The position numbers and the translations under genes are program-made. Under the pieces are notes generated by a model, which saw only the letters and a program-made list of their open reading frames with translations, ran no database searches and had not been told where the DNA came from. A stretch of 64,000 nucleotides of DNA from Acinetobacter soli (GTDB taxonomy: Bacteria; Pseudomonadota; Gammaproteobacteria; Pseudomonadales; Moraxellaceae): assembly GCF_000760595.1 (NCBI RefSeq), contig NZ_BBNM01000001.1, positions 186,001 to 250,000 of the forward strand, written 5' to 3'. Positions within the stretch are counted from its first letter, which is position 1. The number at the start of each line of letters is the position of its first letter. Below are positions 35,086 through 45,136 of this stretch, one piece after another.

Positions 35086-36702
35086 ATGCGCGCATCCGAG
35101 CATTCAACTATTGGTACCGTCGACGACGCCGATTCACGTAAAGCCGTGAATGAAACCCTCGAAGATTACACACTGCGCTATGCACCGCACAGTTTTCGCC
35201 GCTGGAGCCCTAAAGTGGTGGCCATTACAGCATTGGGCGGCATTGCCTATCTGGCCGACTTTTCGATTGGTGCCAGTATTGGTATGGCCTATGGCACCAC
35301 CAACGCCGTTTTTTCAATTTTATTTGCAGCGCTGATTATCTTTTTAACCGGTATCCCACTGGCTTATTACGCTGCACGCTATAACATTGATCTGGATCTG
35401 ATCACCCGCGGTGCCGGTTTTGGCTATATTGGTTCAGTGCTGACCAGTATCATTTTTGCCAGTTTTACCTTTATTTTCTTTGCCCTTGAAGGCTCGATCA
35501 TGGCACAAGGGCTGTTGCTCGGCTTAGGTATTCCGTTATGGCTGGGTTATCTCATCTCTACGGTGATGGTGATTCCACTGGTGATTTATGGCATGAAAGC
35601 CCTAAGTACCTTACAGGTCTGGACGACACCGATCTGGCTGATTCTGATGATTGGCCCTGTGGCATATCTGATTCACAAAGAGCCTAATCTGGTGGGTCAA
35701 TTTGCCAGTTACACCGGTGCAGAAGGCTTCGCACCGATGGACATGGCCGCGATCATGCTGGGTGCCGGTGTATGTTTGTCGTTGATTATGCAAATCGGTG
35801 AGCAGATTGATTACTTACGCTTTATGCCTGCCAAAACCAAACAAAACAGCAAACAATGGTGGGCAGCCGTGATTTCGGCGGGTCCGGGCTGGGTGATCTT
35901 GGGTGCGATTAAACAAATTATCGGGGCATTTTTGGGTTTTTACTTACTGACCAAAGTACCCGGCATTAACTCGACAGAACCTGTACAACAGTTTAATGCC
36001 GCATTTCATGACATGCTGCCGGGCTGGTTGGCACTCTCTCTGGCCGTGATTTTAGTGGTGATCTCACAAATCAAGATTAATGTCACCAATGCTTACTCAG
36101 GCTCATTGGCATGGACCAGTGCCTATACGCGCGTGACCAAACATTATCCGGGTCGTATCGTGTTTGTGATGGTTAATCTGGTCATTGCTCTGGCACTGAT
36201 GGAAGGCAACATGTTTGCAGTGCTGGGCAAAATTCTGGGCTTTTATTCTAACTTTGCCATCGCTTGGGTGGTGGTGGTTGCAACCGATATTTCTATCAAT
36301 AAATATCTCTTAAAGCTTTCTCCAAAAGAGCCAGAATATCGCCGCGATATGCTGCACAATATTAATCCTGTGGGTTTGGTGGCATTTTTGGCTGCAGCAG
36401 GACTATCAATTGCTGCATTCTTTGGATTATTTGGTAGCTTTTTGGCTGCTTACTCACCTATCATCGCGCTGGTGGTTGCGTTTGTGATGACGCCATTGAT
36501 GGGCATTTTGACCAAAGGCAAATACTACATCAAGCAAGCGCACGACGGCATTCAAGAGCCTCGTTTCGATGCCGAAGGTACGCCTGTGGCAACCATTTAT
36601 GAGTGCGTCGTGTGTGATCAGCCATATGAACGCCCCGATGTACTGTTCTCTCACAAACATCACGGCACCATTTGTTCATTGTGTAAAACGCTAGATAAAT
36701 AA
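35086..36702 (+). CDS. NCS1-family permease, paralogue of the kinase transporter domain
   Basis: The 538-residue protein starts at the ATG at 35086, nine bases after GGGGAG. It has 12 transmembrane helices and NCS1 motifs DLITRGAGFGYIGS and QIKINVTNAYSGSLAW, nearly the same as in the adjacent kinase. NCS1 carriers move nucleobases, hydantoins or related cyclic compounds with Na+ or H+; the substrate here is unknown. The C terminus carries CVVC (Cys507, Cys510) and ICSLC (Cys530, Cys533) with histidines between, matching the cysteine cluster of the kinase. Its place between the sensor and pqqA suggests uptake tied to PQQ-dependent oxidation. A terminator follows. Confidence 0.88.
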   Translation: MRASEHSTIGTVDDADSRKAVNETLEDYTLRYAPHSFRRWSPKVVAITALGGIAYLADFSIGASIGMAYGTTNAVFSILFAALIIFLTGIPLAYYAARYNIDLDLITRGAGFGYIGSVLTSIIFASFTFIFFALEGSIMAQGLLLGLGIPLWLGYLISTVMVIPLVIYGMKALSTLQVWTTPIWLILMIGPVAYLIHKEPNLVGQFASYTGAEGFAPMDMAAIMLGAGVCLSLIMQIGEQIDYLRFMPAKTKQNSKQWWAAVISAGPGWVILGAIKQIIGAFLGFYLLTKVPGINSTEPVQQFNAAFHDMLPGWLALSLAVILVVISQIKINVTNAYSGSLAWTSAYTRVTKHYPGRIVFVMVNLVIALALMEGNMFAVLGKILGFYSNFAIAWVVVVATDISINKYLLKLSPKEPEYRRDMLHNINPVGLVAFLAAAGLSIAAFFGLFGSFLAAYSPIIALVVAFVMTPLMGILTKGKYYIKQAHDGIQEPRFDAEGTPVATIYECVVCDQPYERPDVLFSHKHHGTICSLCKTLDK

Positions 36703-36725
36703 ATCTCGTGGTGTAAAAAAGTTTC

Positions 36726-36763
36726 GGGCGGTTAAAAAATTAAACCGCCCATTTACTATTTCA
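36726..36763 (+). terminator. Terminator of the NCS1 permease gene
   Basis: GGGCGGTT (36726-36733) pairs exactly with AACCGCCC (36743-36750), followed by ATTTACTATTT. The T tract is interrupted but the stem is strong. Confidence 0.7.
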
Positions 36764-36936
36764 ATTACTATAAATAAGATTTGGTTTGTATGGCGAATGT
36801 AAGTTATTAAGTAAAACTGCAGCAATTGATACGATGAGCGCACAAAATTTATGTGTTTTATGTCAAAAAATAGCTTTTGTTAAATAAAAATAATATATGC
36901 TTCTGCGTTCAAGATGATTTCTAAAATGGAGATTTT

Positions 36937-37011
<75 letters not shown>

Positions 37012-37027
37012 TTTGATTGCGCGTCGA

Positions 37028-37055
37028 AACATCCACAACCTTGTGGATGTTTTTC
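37028..37055 (+). terminator. Attenuating hairpin between pqqA and pqqB
   Basis: ACATCCACA (37029-37037) pairs with TGTGGATGT (37042-37050) and five T residues follow. It lies 17 bases after the pqqA stop and 30 before pqqB, so it should limit readthrough into pqqBCDE. Confidence 0.8.
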
Positions 37056-37083
37056 ATTTTAACTTATCAATTTTTAAACATTC

Positions 37084-37998
37084 ATGCTGATAAAAATCTT
37101 AGGTTCTGCCGCGGGTGGCGGTTTTCCACAATGGAACTGTAACTGTGAAAACTGTCTTGGTCTTAAACAGGGAACGCTTCAGGCACGTGCGCGTACCCAG
37201 TCTTCTATTGCCATTAGCGATAACGGTACAGACTGGATCTTGTGCAATGCATCACCCGATATTGCACAGCAAATTGCCCACAATCCCGAATTGCAGGCGC
37301 CAGCATCGGTTCGCCGCGGTACCTCGATCGGTTCGATTATTTTGACCGACAGCCAAATTGATCACACCACAGGTTTGCTCAATTTAAGAGAGGGCTGTCC
37401 GCATCAGGTCTGGGCTACGCCTGAAGTACACGAAGATCTCAGCACCGGATTTCCAATTTTTAATATGCTCAAGCATTGGAATGGCGGATTGGTACATCAT
37501 CCAATTGATATCCAGACTCCGTTTCAGGTGGCTGTATGCTCGTCAATTCGCTTTACGCCAGTGCCTATTTTAAGCAATGCACCGCCCTACTCGCCATATC
37601 GTCACCGACCGCTACCAGGTCATAATATTGCGCTTTGGATCGAAGATACCCGCACTGGACATTCATTGTTTTATGCGCCTGGTCTTGGACAAATGGATGA
37701 GCAGATTTTAAGCTACATGCAGCGCTCAAACTGTTTGCTGGTTGATGGTACGCTATGGAAAGATCAAGAGCTGGCCTTACTCGGTGTTGGTCACAACACT
37801 GGTCAGGATATGGGTCATCTGGCCTTGCAAGAAGAGCGCGGCTTGATTCATTTGCTGGCGCAATTTCCGCAACAGCGCAAAGTGCTGATCCACATCAACA
37901 ACACCAATCCAATTTTAAATGAACAGTCTGTCGAACACGCAACACTCAAACAGCTTGAGATCGAAGTGAGTTATGACGGCATGCTGATTGAGGTTTAA
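37084..37998 (+). CDS. pqqB: PQQ biosynthesis protein PqqB
   Basis: PqqB is a metallo-beta-lactamase-fold hydroxylase that acts on the Glu-Tyr intermediate in PQQ synthesis. The 304-residue protein begins [21 protein letters not shown], which is diagnostic, and contains the metal-site pattern [11 protein letters not shown] and later [10 protein letters not shown] and [10 protein letters not shown]. Its end is two bases from the pqqC start. Confidence 0.97.
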   Translation: MLIKILGSAAGGGFPQWNCNCENCLGLKQGTLQARARTQSSIAISDNGTDWILCNASPDIAQQIAHNPELQAPASVRRGTSIGSIILTDSQIDHTTGLLNLREGCPHQVWATPEVHEDLSTGFPIFNMLKHWNGGLVHHPIDIQTPFQVAVCSSIRFTPVPILSNAPPYSPYRHRPLPGHNIALWIEDTRTGHSLFYAPGLGQMDEQILSYMQRSNCLLVDGTLWKDQELALLGVGHNTGQDMGHLALQEERGLIHLLAQFPQQRKVLIHINNTNPILNEQSVEHATLKQLEIEVSYDGMLIEV

Positions 37999-37999
37999 T

Positions 38000-38755
38000 A
38001 TGGCTGCATCACTTTTAAGCCCAACCGAGTTTGAGCAGGCACTGCGTGATAAGGGCTGCTACTATCATATTCATCATCCGTATCACATCATGATGAATCA
38101 AGGTGAAGCCACCAAAGAACAGATTCAGGGCTGGGTGGCCAACCGTTTTTATTATCAGGTCAATATCCCACTAAAAGATGCCGCCATTATGGCCAACTGC
38201 TCCGACCCTGCAACGCGTCGAAAGTGGGTGCAGCGCATTTTGGATCATGATGGACAGCACGATGATCATGGCGGTATTGAAGCATGGTTAAGGTTAGGTG
38301 AAGCAGTCGGGCTTGACCGCGACACAATTTTGTCTGAAAAAATGGTGTTGCCAAGTGTACGCTTTGCAGTGGATGCCTATGTCAATTTTGCCCGCCGTGC
38401 GTGCTGGCAAGAAGCGGCCTGTAGCTCGCTCACCGAGATGTTTGCACCGGCGATTCATCAGTCACGGCTAGATACATGGCCAAATCATTATCCTTGGATT
38501 GATGCTGAAGGCTATGCTTATTTCAGAAGCCGTTTGGGTCAGGCCAATCGTGATGTTGAACATGGTCTGGCACTGGCACTTGAGTATTGCACGACGATTG
38601 AGCGTCAGCAGCGTATGCTCAATATTTTACAGTTTAAGCTCGATATCTTATGGACACTGCTCGATGGCATGACCATGGCCTATGTGCTGCATCGTGCGCC
38701 GTATCATACGGTCACTCAAGATATCGCATGGCACCAAAAAGGATTATTAACATGA
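38000..38755 (+). CDS. pqqC: Pyrroloquinoline-quinone synthase PqqC
   Basis: PqqC performs the final eight-electron oxidation and ring closure to PQQ without a cofactor. The 251-residue protein from the ATG at 38000 (GAGG six bases before) has the all-helical TENA/PqqC fold with [20 protein letters not shown] and [18 protein letters not shown]. An ORF extension to 37988 inside pqqB is unlikely. The stop overlaps the pqqD ATG by four bases. Confidence 0.97.
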   Translation: MAASLLSPTEFEQALRDKGCYYHIHHPYHIMMNQGEATKEQIQGWVANRFYYQVNIPLKDAAIMANCSDPATRRKWVQRILDHDGQHDDHGGIEAWLRLGEAVGLDRDTILSEKMVLPSVRFAVDAYVNFARRACWQEAACSSLTEMFAPAIHQSRLDTWPNHYPWIDAEGYAYFRSRLGQANRDVEHGLALALEYCTTIERQQRMLNILQFKLDILWTLLDGMTMAYVLHRAPYHTVTQDIAWHQKGLLT

Positions 38756-39027
38756 AGGATATCGGCAACCATACCCCTGTGTTTAATCGAGGCTATCGTT
38801 TTCAGTGGGAAGAAGCACAGCAAAGTTATGTGATCTTGTATCCCGAAGGTCTGGTGCGTTTAAATGATACAGCCACCCTGATTTTAAAGCAGATTGATGG
38901 TTCACGTCGCGTTACGGAGATTATTCAGCTTTTGCAGGCACAGTTTCCAGATGCCGATGGTCTCGATCAGGATGTGATCGACTTTTTACAGCAGGCTGAA
39001 TCGCGGCAGTGGATTGATCTGTCATGA
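38752..39027 (+). CDS. pqqD: PqqA-binding chaperone PqqD
   Basis: PqqD binds PqqA and presents it to PqqE. The 91-residue protein starts at the ATG at 38752 (overlap ATGA with pqqC) and has the typical pattern [22 protein letters not shown] and [13 protein letters not shown]. The stop overlaps the pqqE ATG in the same way. Confidence 0.95.
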   Translation: MKDIGNHTPVFNRGYRFQWEEAQQSYVILYPEGLVRLNDTATLILKQIDGSRRVTEIIQLLQAQFPDADGLDQDVIDFLQQAESRQWIDLS

Positions 39028-40181
39028 ATATTCCGGTAGTGCCGCAGATCAAGCCGCCATTGTGGTTGCTGGCCGAGCTGACGTATCGTTGTCCATTACA
39101 ATGTGCCTATTGTTCTAATCCATTGGACTACGCCGCAGTAAAAAATGAACTGAGCACAGCACAATGGAAACAGGTTTTTGATCAGGCACGCGCCTTGGGC
39201 AGTGTACAACTTGGATTTTCTGGTGGAGAGCCTTTACTGCGGCCAGATTTACCCGAGCTGATTCAGCATGCCCATCGGTTGGGCTTTTATACCAACCTGA
39301 TTACGTCAGGAATCGGGTTGACTGAAGACAAAATTGCAGCATTTAGCGAGGCAGGTCTGGATCATATCCAGATCAGTTTTCAGGCCAGTGATCCAGTGCT
39401 GAGTGAACTGCTGTCTGGGTCACGTAAAGCCTTCGAACAAAAGCAGCAAATCGCACGTGCGGTGAAAAAGCATCGTTATCCGATGGTGCTCAACTTTGTG
39501 ATTCATCGCTTTAATATCGAGCAGATCGATCAGATGATTGAATTGAGCCTTGAACTGGGTGCCGATTATGTTGAACTGGCCACTTGCCAGTTTTATGGTT
39601 GGGCCAAACTGAATCAGGCCGCTCTTTTGCCGACTTCCACACAGATTGCTTATGTACAATCCAGAGTAAAAGCCTACCGAGCGCAGATCGATCAACAGGG
39701 CTTAAAAACCAAGTTGATGCTGGTTGCTCCCGACTTTCATCAAACGCGTCCTAAAAAGTGTATTGGCGGCTGGGGACAAATTTTTATTACCGTCAGCCCT
39801 GACGGAACGGTACTACCCTGTCAGAGCGCCAAAGATCTGCCTTTAGACTTTCCCAATGTTGCCGATCAGTCCCTCAAAACGATTTGGAACGAAGCCTTCG
39901 CCTTTAATGCCTTTCGGGGCACTGACTGGATGCAAGAACCATGTCGTTCATGCCCAGACAAAGAAAAGGATTTGGGTGGATGCCGCTGTCAAGCCTACAT
40001 GATGACACAAAACATGTATGCCACCGATCCGGTGTGCAGTAAATCACCTGAGCATTATCAGATCGAGGCCGCTCGTGCAGATGCCGATGAGCAGCAACCA
40101 ACCACCCAAGATTTGGTATTACGCAACAGCAGAAACTCTAAACTGTTTTTTAAAACAGTTAATGTATCGGATACACCATGA
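39024..40181 (+). CDS. pqqE: PqqA peptide cyclase PqqE (radical SAM)
   Basis: PqqE joins the Glu and Tyr side chains of PqqA using S-adenosylmethionine and FeS clusters. The 385-residue protein has Cys23, Cys27 and Cys30 in the radical SAM CxxxCxxC motif, [14 protein letters not shown], and the C-terminal SPASM cysteines in [18 protein letters not shown] and [18 protein letters not shown]. Coupled by ATGA overlaps to pqqD before it and to the dipeptidase after it. Confidence 0.97.
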   Translation: MNIPVVPQIKPPLWLLAELTYRCPLQCAYCSNPLDYAAVKNELSTAQWKQVFDQARALGSVQLGFSGGEPLLRPDLPELIQHAHRLGFYTNLITSGIGLTEDKIAAFSEAGLDHIQISFQASDPVLSELLSGSRKAFEQKQQIARAVKKHRYPMVLNFVIHRFNIEQIDQMIELSLELGADYVELATCQFYGWAKLNQAALLPTSTQIAYVQSRVKAYRAQIDQQGLKTKLMLVAPDFHQTRPKKCIGGWGQIFITVSPDGTVLPCQSAKDLPLDFPNVADQSLKTIWNEAFAFNAFRGTDWMQEPCRSCPDKEKDLGGCRCQAYMMTQNMYATDPVCSKSPEHYQIEAARADADEQQPTTQDLVLRNSRNSKLFFKTVNVSDTP

Positions 40182-41248
40182 TGAAGGTATTTGATGGGCA
40201 TAACGATGTACTGGCCCGTATGTGGCTCAGTAATGCGCCAGATCCTGTTGCTGCATTTTTAGAGACTGGATTACCCGGACATCTCGATCTTAAACGCTGT
40301 CAGGCCAGCCCTTTTGCAGGTGGGCTGTTTGCACTGTTTGTACCACCTTTCGATTACGTACAAAAGCATCATCCTGATAAGCTCAAACATACGCAGCAAA
40401 CGGCTTTTGATGCAACAGAGATCAGTGACATTATAGAGACTCAGCTGAGCTACATTGAACAGCTTGCCGCGCGCTCTTCAGGGCAAATTCAGATTTGTGG
40501 TGATGTGCCTGCTATTCGTAATGCCTTAGAGCAGAATCAATTGGCAGTCGTGATTCATATGGAAGGCGCTGATGTTTTAGATGCCAACTTTGAACGGCTG
40601 AATTACTTCTATGCGCGTGGCTTAAGAAGCATTGGGCCACTCTGGAACACGCCCAATCAGTTTGGGCATGGTTTGCAGGCCAACTTTCCACATTCGCCCG
40701 ATACAGGCGCAGGCTTGACCGAACTGGGCCAAGCACTGATTCAGTACTGTTCAGAACGCCGAATCCTGATTGACGTATCGCACATGAACGAACAGGCCTT
40801 TTGGGATACCGCCAAGCTGAGTCAGTTACCCCTGATTGCCACGCATTCCAATGCACATCAGCTCTGTGCGCAAGCACGCAATCTGACCGACCGTCAGCTT
40901 AATGCAATCAAAACAAGCCGCGGCTGTGTGGGTGTAAATTTTGATACGGCTTTTTTACGATCTGACGGACAGCGTAACAAGGCAACATCGTTAGATATCA
41001 TTCTGGATCATATCGAGTATTTGATGCAGCATCTGGGCGAAGACCATGTGGCTTTAGGTTCAGATTTCGATGGCGGATTTATTTCGGATCAGCTTCAAGA
41101 TGTTAGGGGCTTGACTGCCTTACAACAGGCCTTCGAGACGCGTGGTTACTCAAAGGAACTGCAACATAAATTATGTTTAGATAACTGGCTTAATGCTCTC
41201 GATCGCGTCTGGCATGGTGGCAATTCACAGTTAAAGTCAACGCAATAA
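40178..41248 (+). CDS. M19-family membrane dipeptidase in the pqq operon
   Basis: The 356-residue protein is a zinc dipeptidase of the renal-dipeptidase (M19) family. It shows [12 protein letters not shown] (His8, Asp10), HMEGADVL with the bridging glutamate, [16 protein letters not shown] and LGSDFDGG, the metal and substrate residues. It has no signal peptide, so it is probably cytoplasmic. Its ATG overlaps the pqqE stop, so it is the last gene of pqqABCDE. Acinetobacter lacks a pqqF-type protease here. The natural inference is that it trims PqqA remnants or frees the Glu-Tyr product. Confidence 0.92.
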   Translation: MMKVFDGHNDVLARMWLSNAPDPVAAFLETGLPGHLDLKRCQASPFAGGLFALFVPPFDYVQKHHPDKLKHTQQTAFDATEISDIIETQLSYIEQLAARSSGQIQICGDVPAIRNALEQNQLAVVIHMEGADVLDANFERLNYFYARGLRSIGPLWNTPNQFGHGLQANFPHSPDTGAGLTELGQALIQYCSERRILIDVSHMNEQAFWDTAKLSQLPLIATHSNAHQLCAQARNLTDRQLNAIKTSRGCVGVNFDTAFLRSDGQRNKATSLDIILDHIEYLMQHLGEDHVALGSDFDGGFISDQLQDVRGLTALQQAFETRGYSKELQHKLCLDNWLNALDRVWHGGNSQLKSTQ

Positions 41249-41279
41249 AAAAAGACGGTACAAGTACCGTCTTTTTTTA
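41247..41279. terminator. Bidirectional terminator between the pqq operon and hbdH
   Basis: GACGGTAC (41254-41261) and GTACCGTC (41264-41271) are flanked by A and T runs of seven residues. It overlaps the dipeptidase stop and ends 11 bases before the convergent dehydrogenase gene. Confidence 0.88.
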
Positions 41280-41289
41280 TTGCAAGTGA

Positions 41290-42075
41290 TTATTGTGCAG
41301 TGTAACCACCATCAATGAGCACCGCCTGACCCGTCACGCCTGCGGCTTTATCGCTACACAGGAAAATCGCGTAATTGGCAATTTCTTCAACAGACAGTAA
41401 GCGCTTTTGCGGCACCATTGCCAAAATAACATCTTCAAGTGCAGTGGATTCACTCACATTTCGGTTTTTGGCCAGATCGGCAATTTGCCCTCGCACCAGT
41501 GGCGTGTCGACATAGCCTGGGCATAAAGCATTTACCGTAATACCCTCTTTGGCAGCTTCCAGCGCAGCGACTTTCGTCAGCCCGATCACGCCGTGTTTGG
41601 CACTGTTGTAGCCCGCTTTACCTGCAAAACCAATCACACCATTAATAGACGCCATATTGATAATGCGCCCCGATTGCTGCGCTTTCATGATCGGGAAAAC
41701 ATGCTTGATTCCGATAAAAGCACCCGTCAGCATGACACCAACCAGCTTTTGAAACACATCGGTTGGGAAGTCTTCAATGGCTGCAACATGCTGAAAGCCA
41801 GCATTGTTAATCAAAATATCAATGGTTCCAAACTCGCTTTTGGTCTGTTGCAGCGCAGCTTGGAATGCGGCTTCGTCGGTAACGTCACAAGGTGCAGCCA
41901 GTGCTTCAAATCCTTCACTTTTAAGCTGCTGCACAGCCTCATCACACTTTTGTACATTGACATCTGATAAAACGACTTTTGCACCTTCTTGGGCAAATTT
42001 CTTTGCAATTTCCAGCCCTATACCACTGGCAGAACCTGTAATAAACGCAACTTTTGCTTCGAGTTGTTGAGTCAC
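41290..42075 (-). CDS. 3-hydroxybutyrate dehydrogenase (SDR family)
   Basis: The enzyme oxidises D-3-hydroxybutyrate to acetoacetate with NAD+. The short-chain dehydrogenase has the cofactor motif TGSASGIGLEIAKKF, NNAGFQHVAAIEDFP, the catalytic YNSAKHG (Tyr, Lys), and the C-terminal DGGYTAQ typical of this enzyme. I choose the GTG at 42075, seven bases after AGGAG, which gives 261 residues, the usual length. An ATG 21 codons upstream is less likely. Downstream of a GntP permease and opposite CoA-transferase genes that use its product. Confidence 0.93.
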   Translation of the reverse strand: MTQQLEAKVAFITGSASGIGLEIAKKFAQEGAKVVLSDVNVQKCDEAVQQLKSEGFEALAAPCDVTDEAAFQAALQQTKSEFGTIDILINNAGFQHVAAIEDFPTDVFQKLVGVMLTGAFIGIKHVFPIMKAQQSGRIINMASINGVIGFAGKAGYNSAKHGVIGLTKVAALEAAKEGITVNALCPGYVDTPLVRGQIADLAKNRNVSESTALEDVILAMVPQKRLLSVEEIANYAIFLCSDKAAGVTGQAVLIDGGYTAQ

Positions 42076-42150
42076 TTGCGCTCTCCTATTTTTCATGCGG
42101 TAAGTGGTGTACAACGCACAACGATTACGCGTGTACACCTTTAATATGAG

Positions 42151-43566
42151 TTAGACAATACCGAACCATGTAAATGCGGCAATCACCACAAATACGGCCA
42201 TGGTTTTGATTATCGTGACTGCAAAAATATCTTTATACGATTGCTTATGTGTTAATCCCGTCACGGCCAACAAGGTAATGACAGCGCCATTGTGCGGTAA
42301 CGTATCCATACCACCCGATGCCATGGCTACCACGCGGTGCATCACTTCAGGCGGTATGCCCGCAGCCAAGATCGCAGCGTTGTATTGTTCGGCCATTGCA
42401 CTGAGCGCAATACTCATACCGCCCGATGCAGATCCGGTAATCCCGGCCAGCGTGGTGGTGGTAATCGCGCCATTGACCAATGGATTGGTAAAGGTATTAC
42501 TCAAGGCATGGCTAATTAATGCAAAACCCGGCAAGGCTGCAATAATGGCACCGAATCCGTACTCCGATGCGGTATTCATGACCGCAAGCAAAGACCCGCC
42601 GATACTGGCATTGACGCCCTCTTTAAACTGACTTACCACACGCTGATAATCAAACAGAACGGCCGCGATAATCCCGACGATGAGTGCCAGACCAACAGCC
42701 CAGATGGCACCAGTTTTTGCAACATCGACCGTGTAATTTGCAAGGCCAATCGCGTTGAAATCGAATCCGTTGGGATACCATGTTTTGATGGCACCCGACA
42801 AATACTTGTTCATGACTGCAACCAAAATCAGGGGGACAAATGCCAATAATTGACGCCCAGCCGAGCCATTATTTTTAGCATCGACCACGGTGCTTGCCGC
42901 CACTAGATCTGCTTGATCAAAACCGGCATAGCCTTCACCTGCTTTTGCAGCCACACGGCGACGCCACTCCAGATAAGCCAAACCCATGCACAATACAAAA
43001 ATTGCCCCGATAATGCCCAAGAATGGCGCGGCATAAATATTGGTTCCAAAAAATGTGGTTGGAATTACGTTTTGAATTTGGGGCGTTCCAGGCAATGCAT
43101 CCATGGTAAACGTAAATGCACCGAGTGCAATGGTTCCCGGAATCAGACGCTTTGGAATATTGGCCTGCTGAAATAACTGATTGGCAAACGGATAAATCGC
43201 AAATACTGCCACAAACAAGCTCACACCGCTGTAGGTCAGAATTGCACCGAGTAATACCACCGTCAAAATGGCTTTTTTAGCCCCAATCAAGTTCACAATG
43301 GTTTTGGCAATCGACTCTGCAATACCAGACATTTCGACCACTTTTCCGAAAATTGCACCAAGCAAAAATACTAAAAAGTAATCTTTAATAAAATTAACCA
43401 TTTTGGGCATAAATACGCCCGAATAAAATGGTAAAACATTGGCTGGATTGATCAGCATCACCGCTAATAAGGCACATAGCGGTGCCATTAAAATGACTGA
43501 GAAGCCGCGATAGGCTGTATACATCAACAGTCCTAACGACAGCAAAATGACAAATAATTCCCACAT
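42151..43566 (-). CDS. GntP-family permease, probably for 3-hydroxybutyrate
   Basis: The 471-residue protein has about 12 hydrophobic helices and GntP-family motifs such as FLLGAIFGKVVEMSGIAESIA and LPHNGAVITLLAVTGLTHKQSYKDI. GntP proteins are proton symporters for gluconate and small hydroxy acids. The gene is 75 bases upstream of 3-hydroxybutyrate dehydrogenase in the same direction, which makes 3-hydroxybutyrate the best guess for its substrate. The divergent LysR gene probably regulates it. Confidence 0.85.
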   Translation of the reverse strand: MWELFVILLSLGLLMYTAYRGFSVILMAPLCALLAVMLINPANVLPFYSGVFMPKMVNFIKDYFLVFLLGAIFGKVVEMSGIAESIAKTIVNLIGAKKAILTVVLLGAILTYSGVSLFVAVFAIYPFANQLFQQANIPKRLIPGTIALGAFTFTMDALPGTPQIQNVIPTTFFGTNIYAAPFLGIIGAIFVLCMGLAYLEWRRRVAAKAGEGYAGFDQADLVAASTVVDAKNNGSAGRQLLAFVPLILVAVMNKYLSGAIKTWYPNGFDFNAIGLANYTVDVAKTGAIWAVGLALIVGIIAAVLFDYQRVVSQFKEGVNASIGGSLLAVMNTASEYGFGAIIAALPGFALISHALSNTFTNPLVNGAITTTTLAGITGSASGGMSIALSAMAEQYNAAILAAGIPPEVMHRVVAMASGGMDTLPHNGAVITLLAVTGLTHKQSYKDIFAVTIIKTMAVFVVIAAFTWFGIV

Positions 43567-44050
43567 ATTCTTTTACTCCATTACCAAGAATACATCTCAG
43601 GTACAGCCCCCATATCTTGCCTAAACGTGGGTTTTGGCCGACCTCATCCTTGTCTCGACACAATTGCTTAAAATAAAAAGCAATCATTAAAATATAAAAC
43701 CGCTTTAATTTTTTAAAATATCAACAAAAAGAAAAAATACAAGAAGATTAATTTTAATTTATTAATTAATAAATTTATATCATTAAAAATCATAGTTTTA
43801 ATATTATAAAAAACAATATTCCTATTTATTTATAAAACAAATTGTTTATTTTAAAAAACTCATTAATCATTTTAATAAATAAATGTCGCATTATTTTAAT
43901 ATGAATCTATTTCAAAAAAATCTTAACGTTTTAGATCCCTTAAAACGGATCAACACGATACACTGGTTTTACAAAAATAACCGTATAAAACTTGATAAAT
44001 TCCATATAATTACATAACAAAAATCAAAAAATCGATCAGGATGACCTCGC
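43567..44050. promoter_or_regulatory. Very AT-rich divergent region between the permease and LysR genes
   Basis: This 484-base region has no gene. Long A/T stretches dominate 43690-43920. A perfect 20-base AT palindrome (AATTTATTAATTAATAAATT) lies at 43756-43775. Near 43934-43950 there is a GATCC-N8-GGATC dyad. Such AT-rich tracts can bind H-NS-type silencers, and the dyads could bind the LysR regulator. Confidence 0.5.
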
Positions 44051-44953
44051 ATGACCCTCAAGCAACTGAAAGCATTTTTGGTACTCGCAAGAACGTTGAA
44101 TTACGCCAGTGCCTCAACTGAGCTACATTTGAGTCAGTCAGCATTGAGCTTAAGCATTAAATCTCTCGAAGAAGAACTGGGCGGAAAGCTGTTTAAGCGC
44201 AATACCCGACGTGTCGAGCTGACCCAAGAAGGCCTCTCCTTGATTCCATTTGCACGTAAATTGCTGGCCAACTGGGAAGACATGGAAAAAGACGTCAAAC
44301 AGCGTTTTAAATTACACCGTGGCACACTCAGCATCGCCTCTATGCCCTTTGTGACCCATGCTATTTTGCCTGAGGTGATCAAGATTTTTTCCAGTGAACA
44401 TCCGAATCTCAGTTTTTCCATTCACGATATTCCCAACGAACGAATTATTGAAAATGTTCTGGATGGTATATTCGAACTGGGTATTTGTTTTGAGCCTGTG
44501 ATGAACGAACAGCTTGAATTTAAACCACTCTTCGATGAAGACTTTTTGGCACTCGTGCCTAAGCATCATCCATTGGCTCAGCAAAATAGCGTACAGTGGT
44601 CTGAATTATATGCCTGCCCGTTTGTGACGCTACAACATCCATCGATTGTGCGGCATCTGCTCGAACAAAATGCACAACAACACGGCTTAATTTTAGATTT
44701 GAAAGTTGAGTGCCATCAAATCAGTACCCTCTCAAGTTTGGTCGCACTCGATATAGGAGTCAGTGCCATTCCGCGTCATTTTCAAAATTTTATCGATAAA
44801 GAACACAATGTCTTACTTGAAATCGAAAACAGCGATGTGCATCAGGCGGTCGGGATTGTCTATAAAAAAGATGGTGAACTCTCCAATGTCTCGTTACAGT
44901 TTATTGAAGCGCTCACACGTTTTCCTTATGCCTCGATTTTAAAAAGCGCCTGA
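44051..44953 (+). CDS. LysR-type regulator of the ketone-body genes
   Basis: The 300-residue protein has an N-terminal LysR helix-turn-helix (LKAFLVLARTLNYASASTELHLSQSALSLSIKSLEEELGG) and a C-terminal inducer-binding domain (about 90-295). It lies between the divergent GntP-dehydrogenase unit and the downstream CoA-transferase operon, so it probably controls both, with 3-hydroxybutyrate or acetoacetate as inducer. This is inference from context. Confidence 0.88.
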   Translation: MTLKQLKAFLVLARTLNYASASTELHLSQSALSLSIKSLEEELGGKLFKRNTRRVELTQEGLSLIPFARKLLANWEDMEKDVKQRFKLHRGTLSIASMPFVTHAILPEVIKIFSSEHPNLSFSIHDIPNERIIENVLDGIFELGICFEPVMNEQLEFKPLFDEDFLALVPKHHPLAQQNSVQWSELYACPFVTLQHPSIVRHLLEQNAQQHGLILDLKVECHQISTLSSLVALDIGVSAIPRHFQNFIDKEHNVLLEIENSDVHQAVGIVYKKDGELSNVSLQFIEALTRFPYASILKSA

Positions 44954-45136
44954 TGATGGGCTTTTCATGATGTATCCAGCTTTGTCCTTTGATTTGCGAT
45001 TGTCGTTATCACATTGTCTTTGATTGTTAAATCAGCATCATTAATAAGTTTTCCTCATTAAACCTTTAAAATTTTCAACTTCTTTAAGCAAGTTGCAAAT
45101 GCTAAAACTAAAAATAAGGGATTATGAGTAAAGACA

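Noticed and set aside
41593..41967. 124-codon + strand frame opposite hydroxybutyrate dehydrogenase
   Set aside because: Shadow of a conserved gene; no start signal and no homology seen.
43394..43687. 97-codon - strand frame overlapping the start of the GntP permease gene
   Set aside because: It overlaps a clear gene in another frame and runs into AT-rich promoter DNA.
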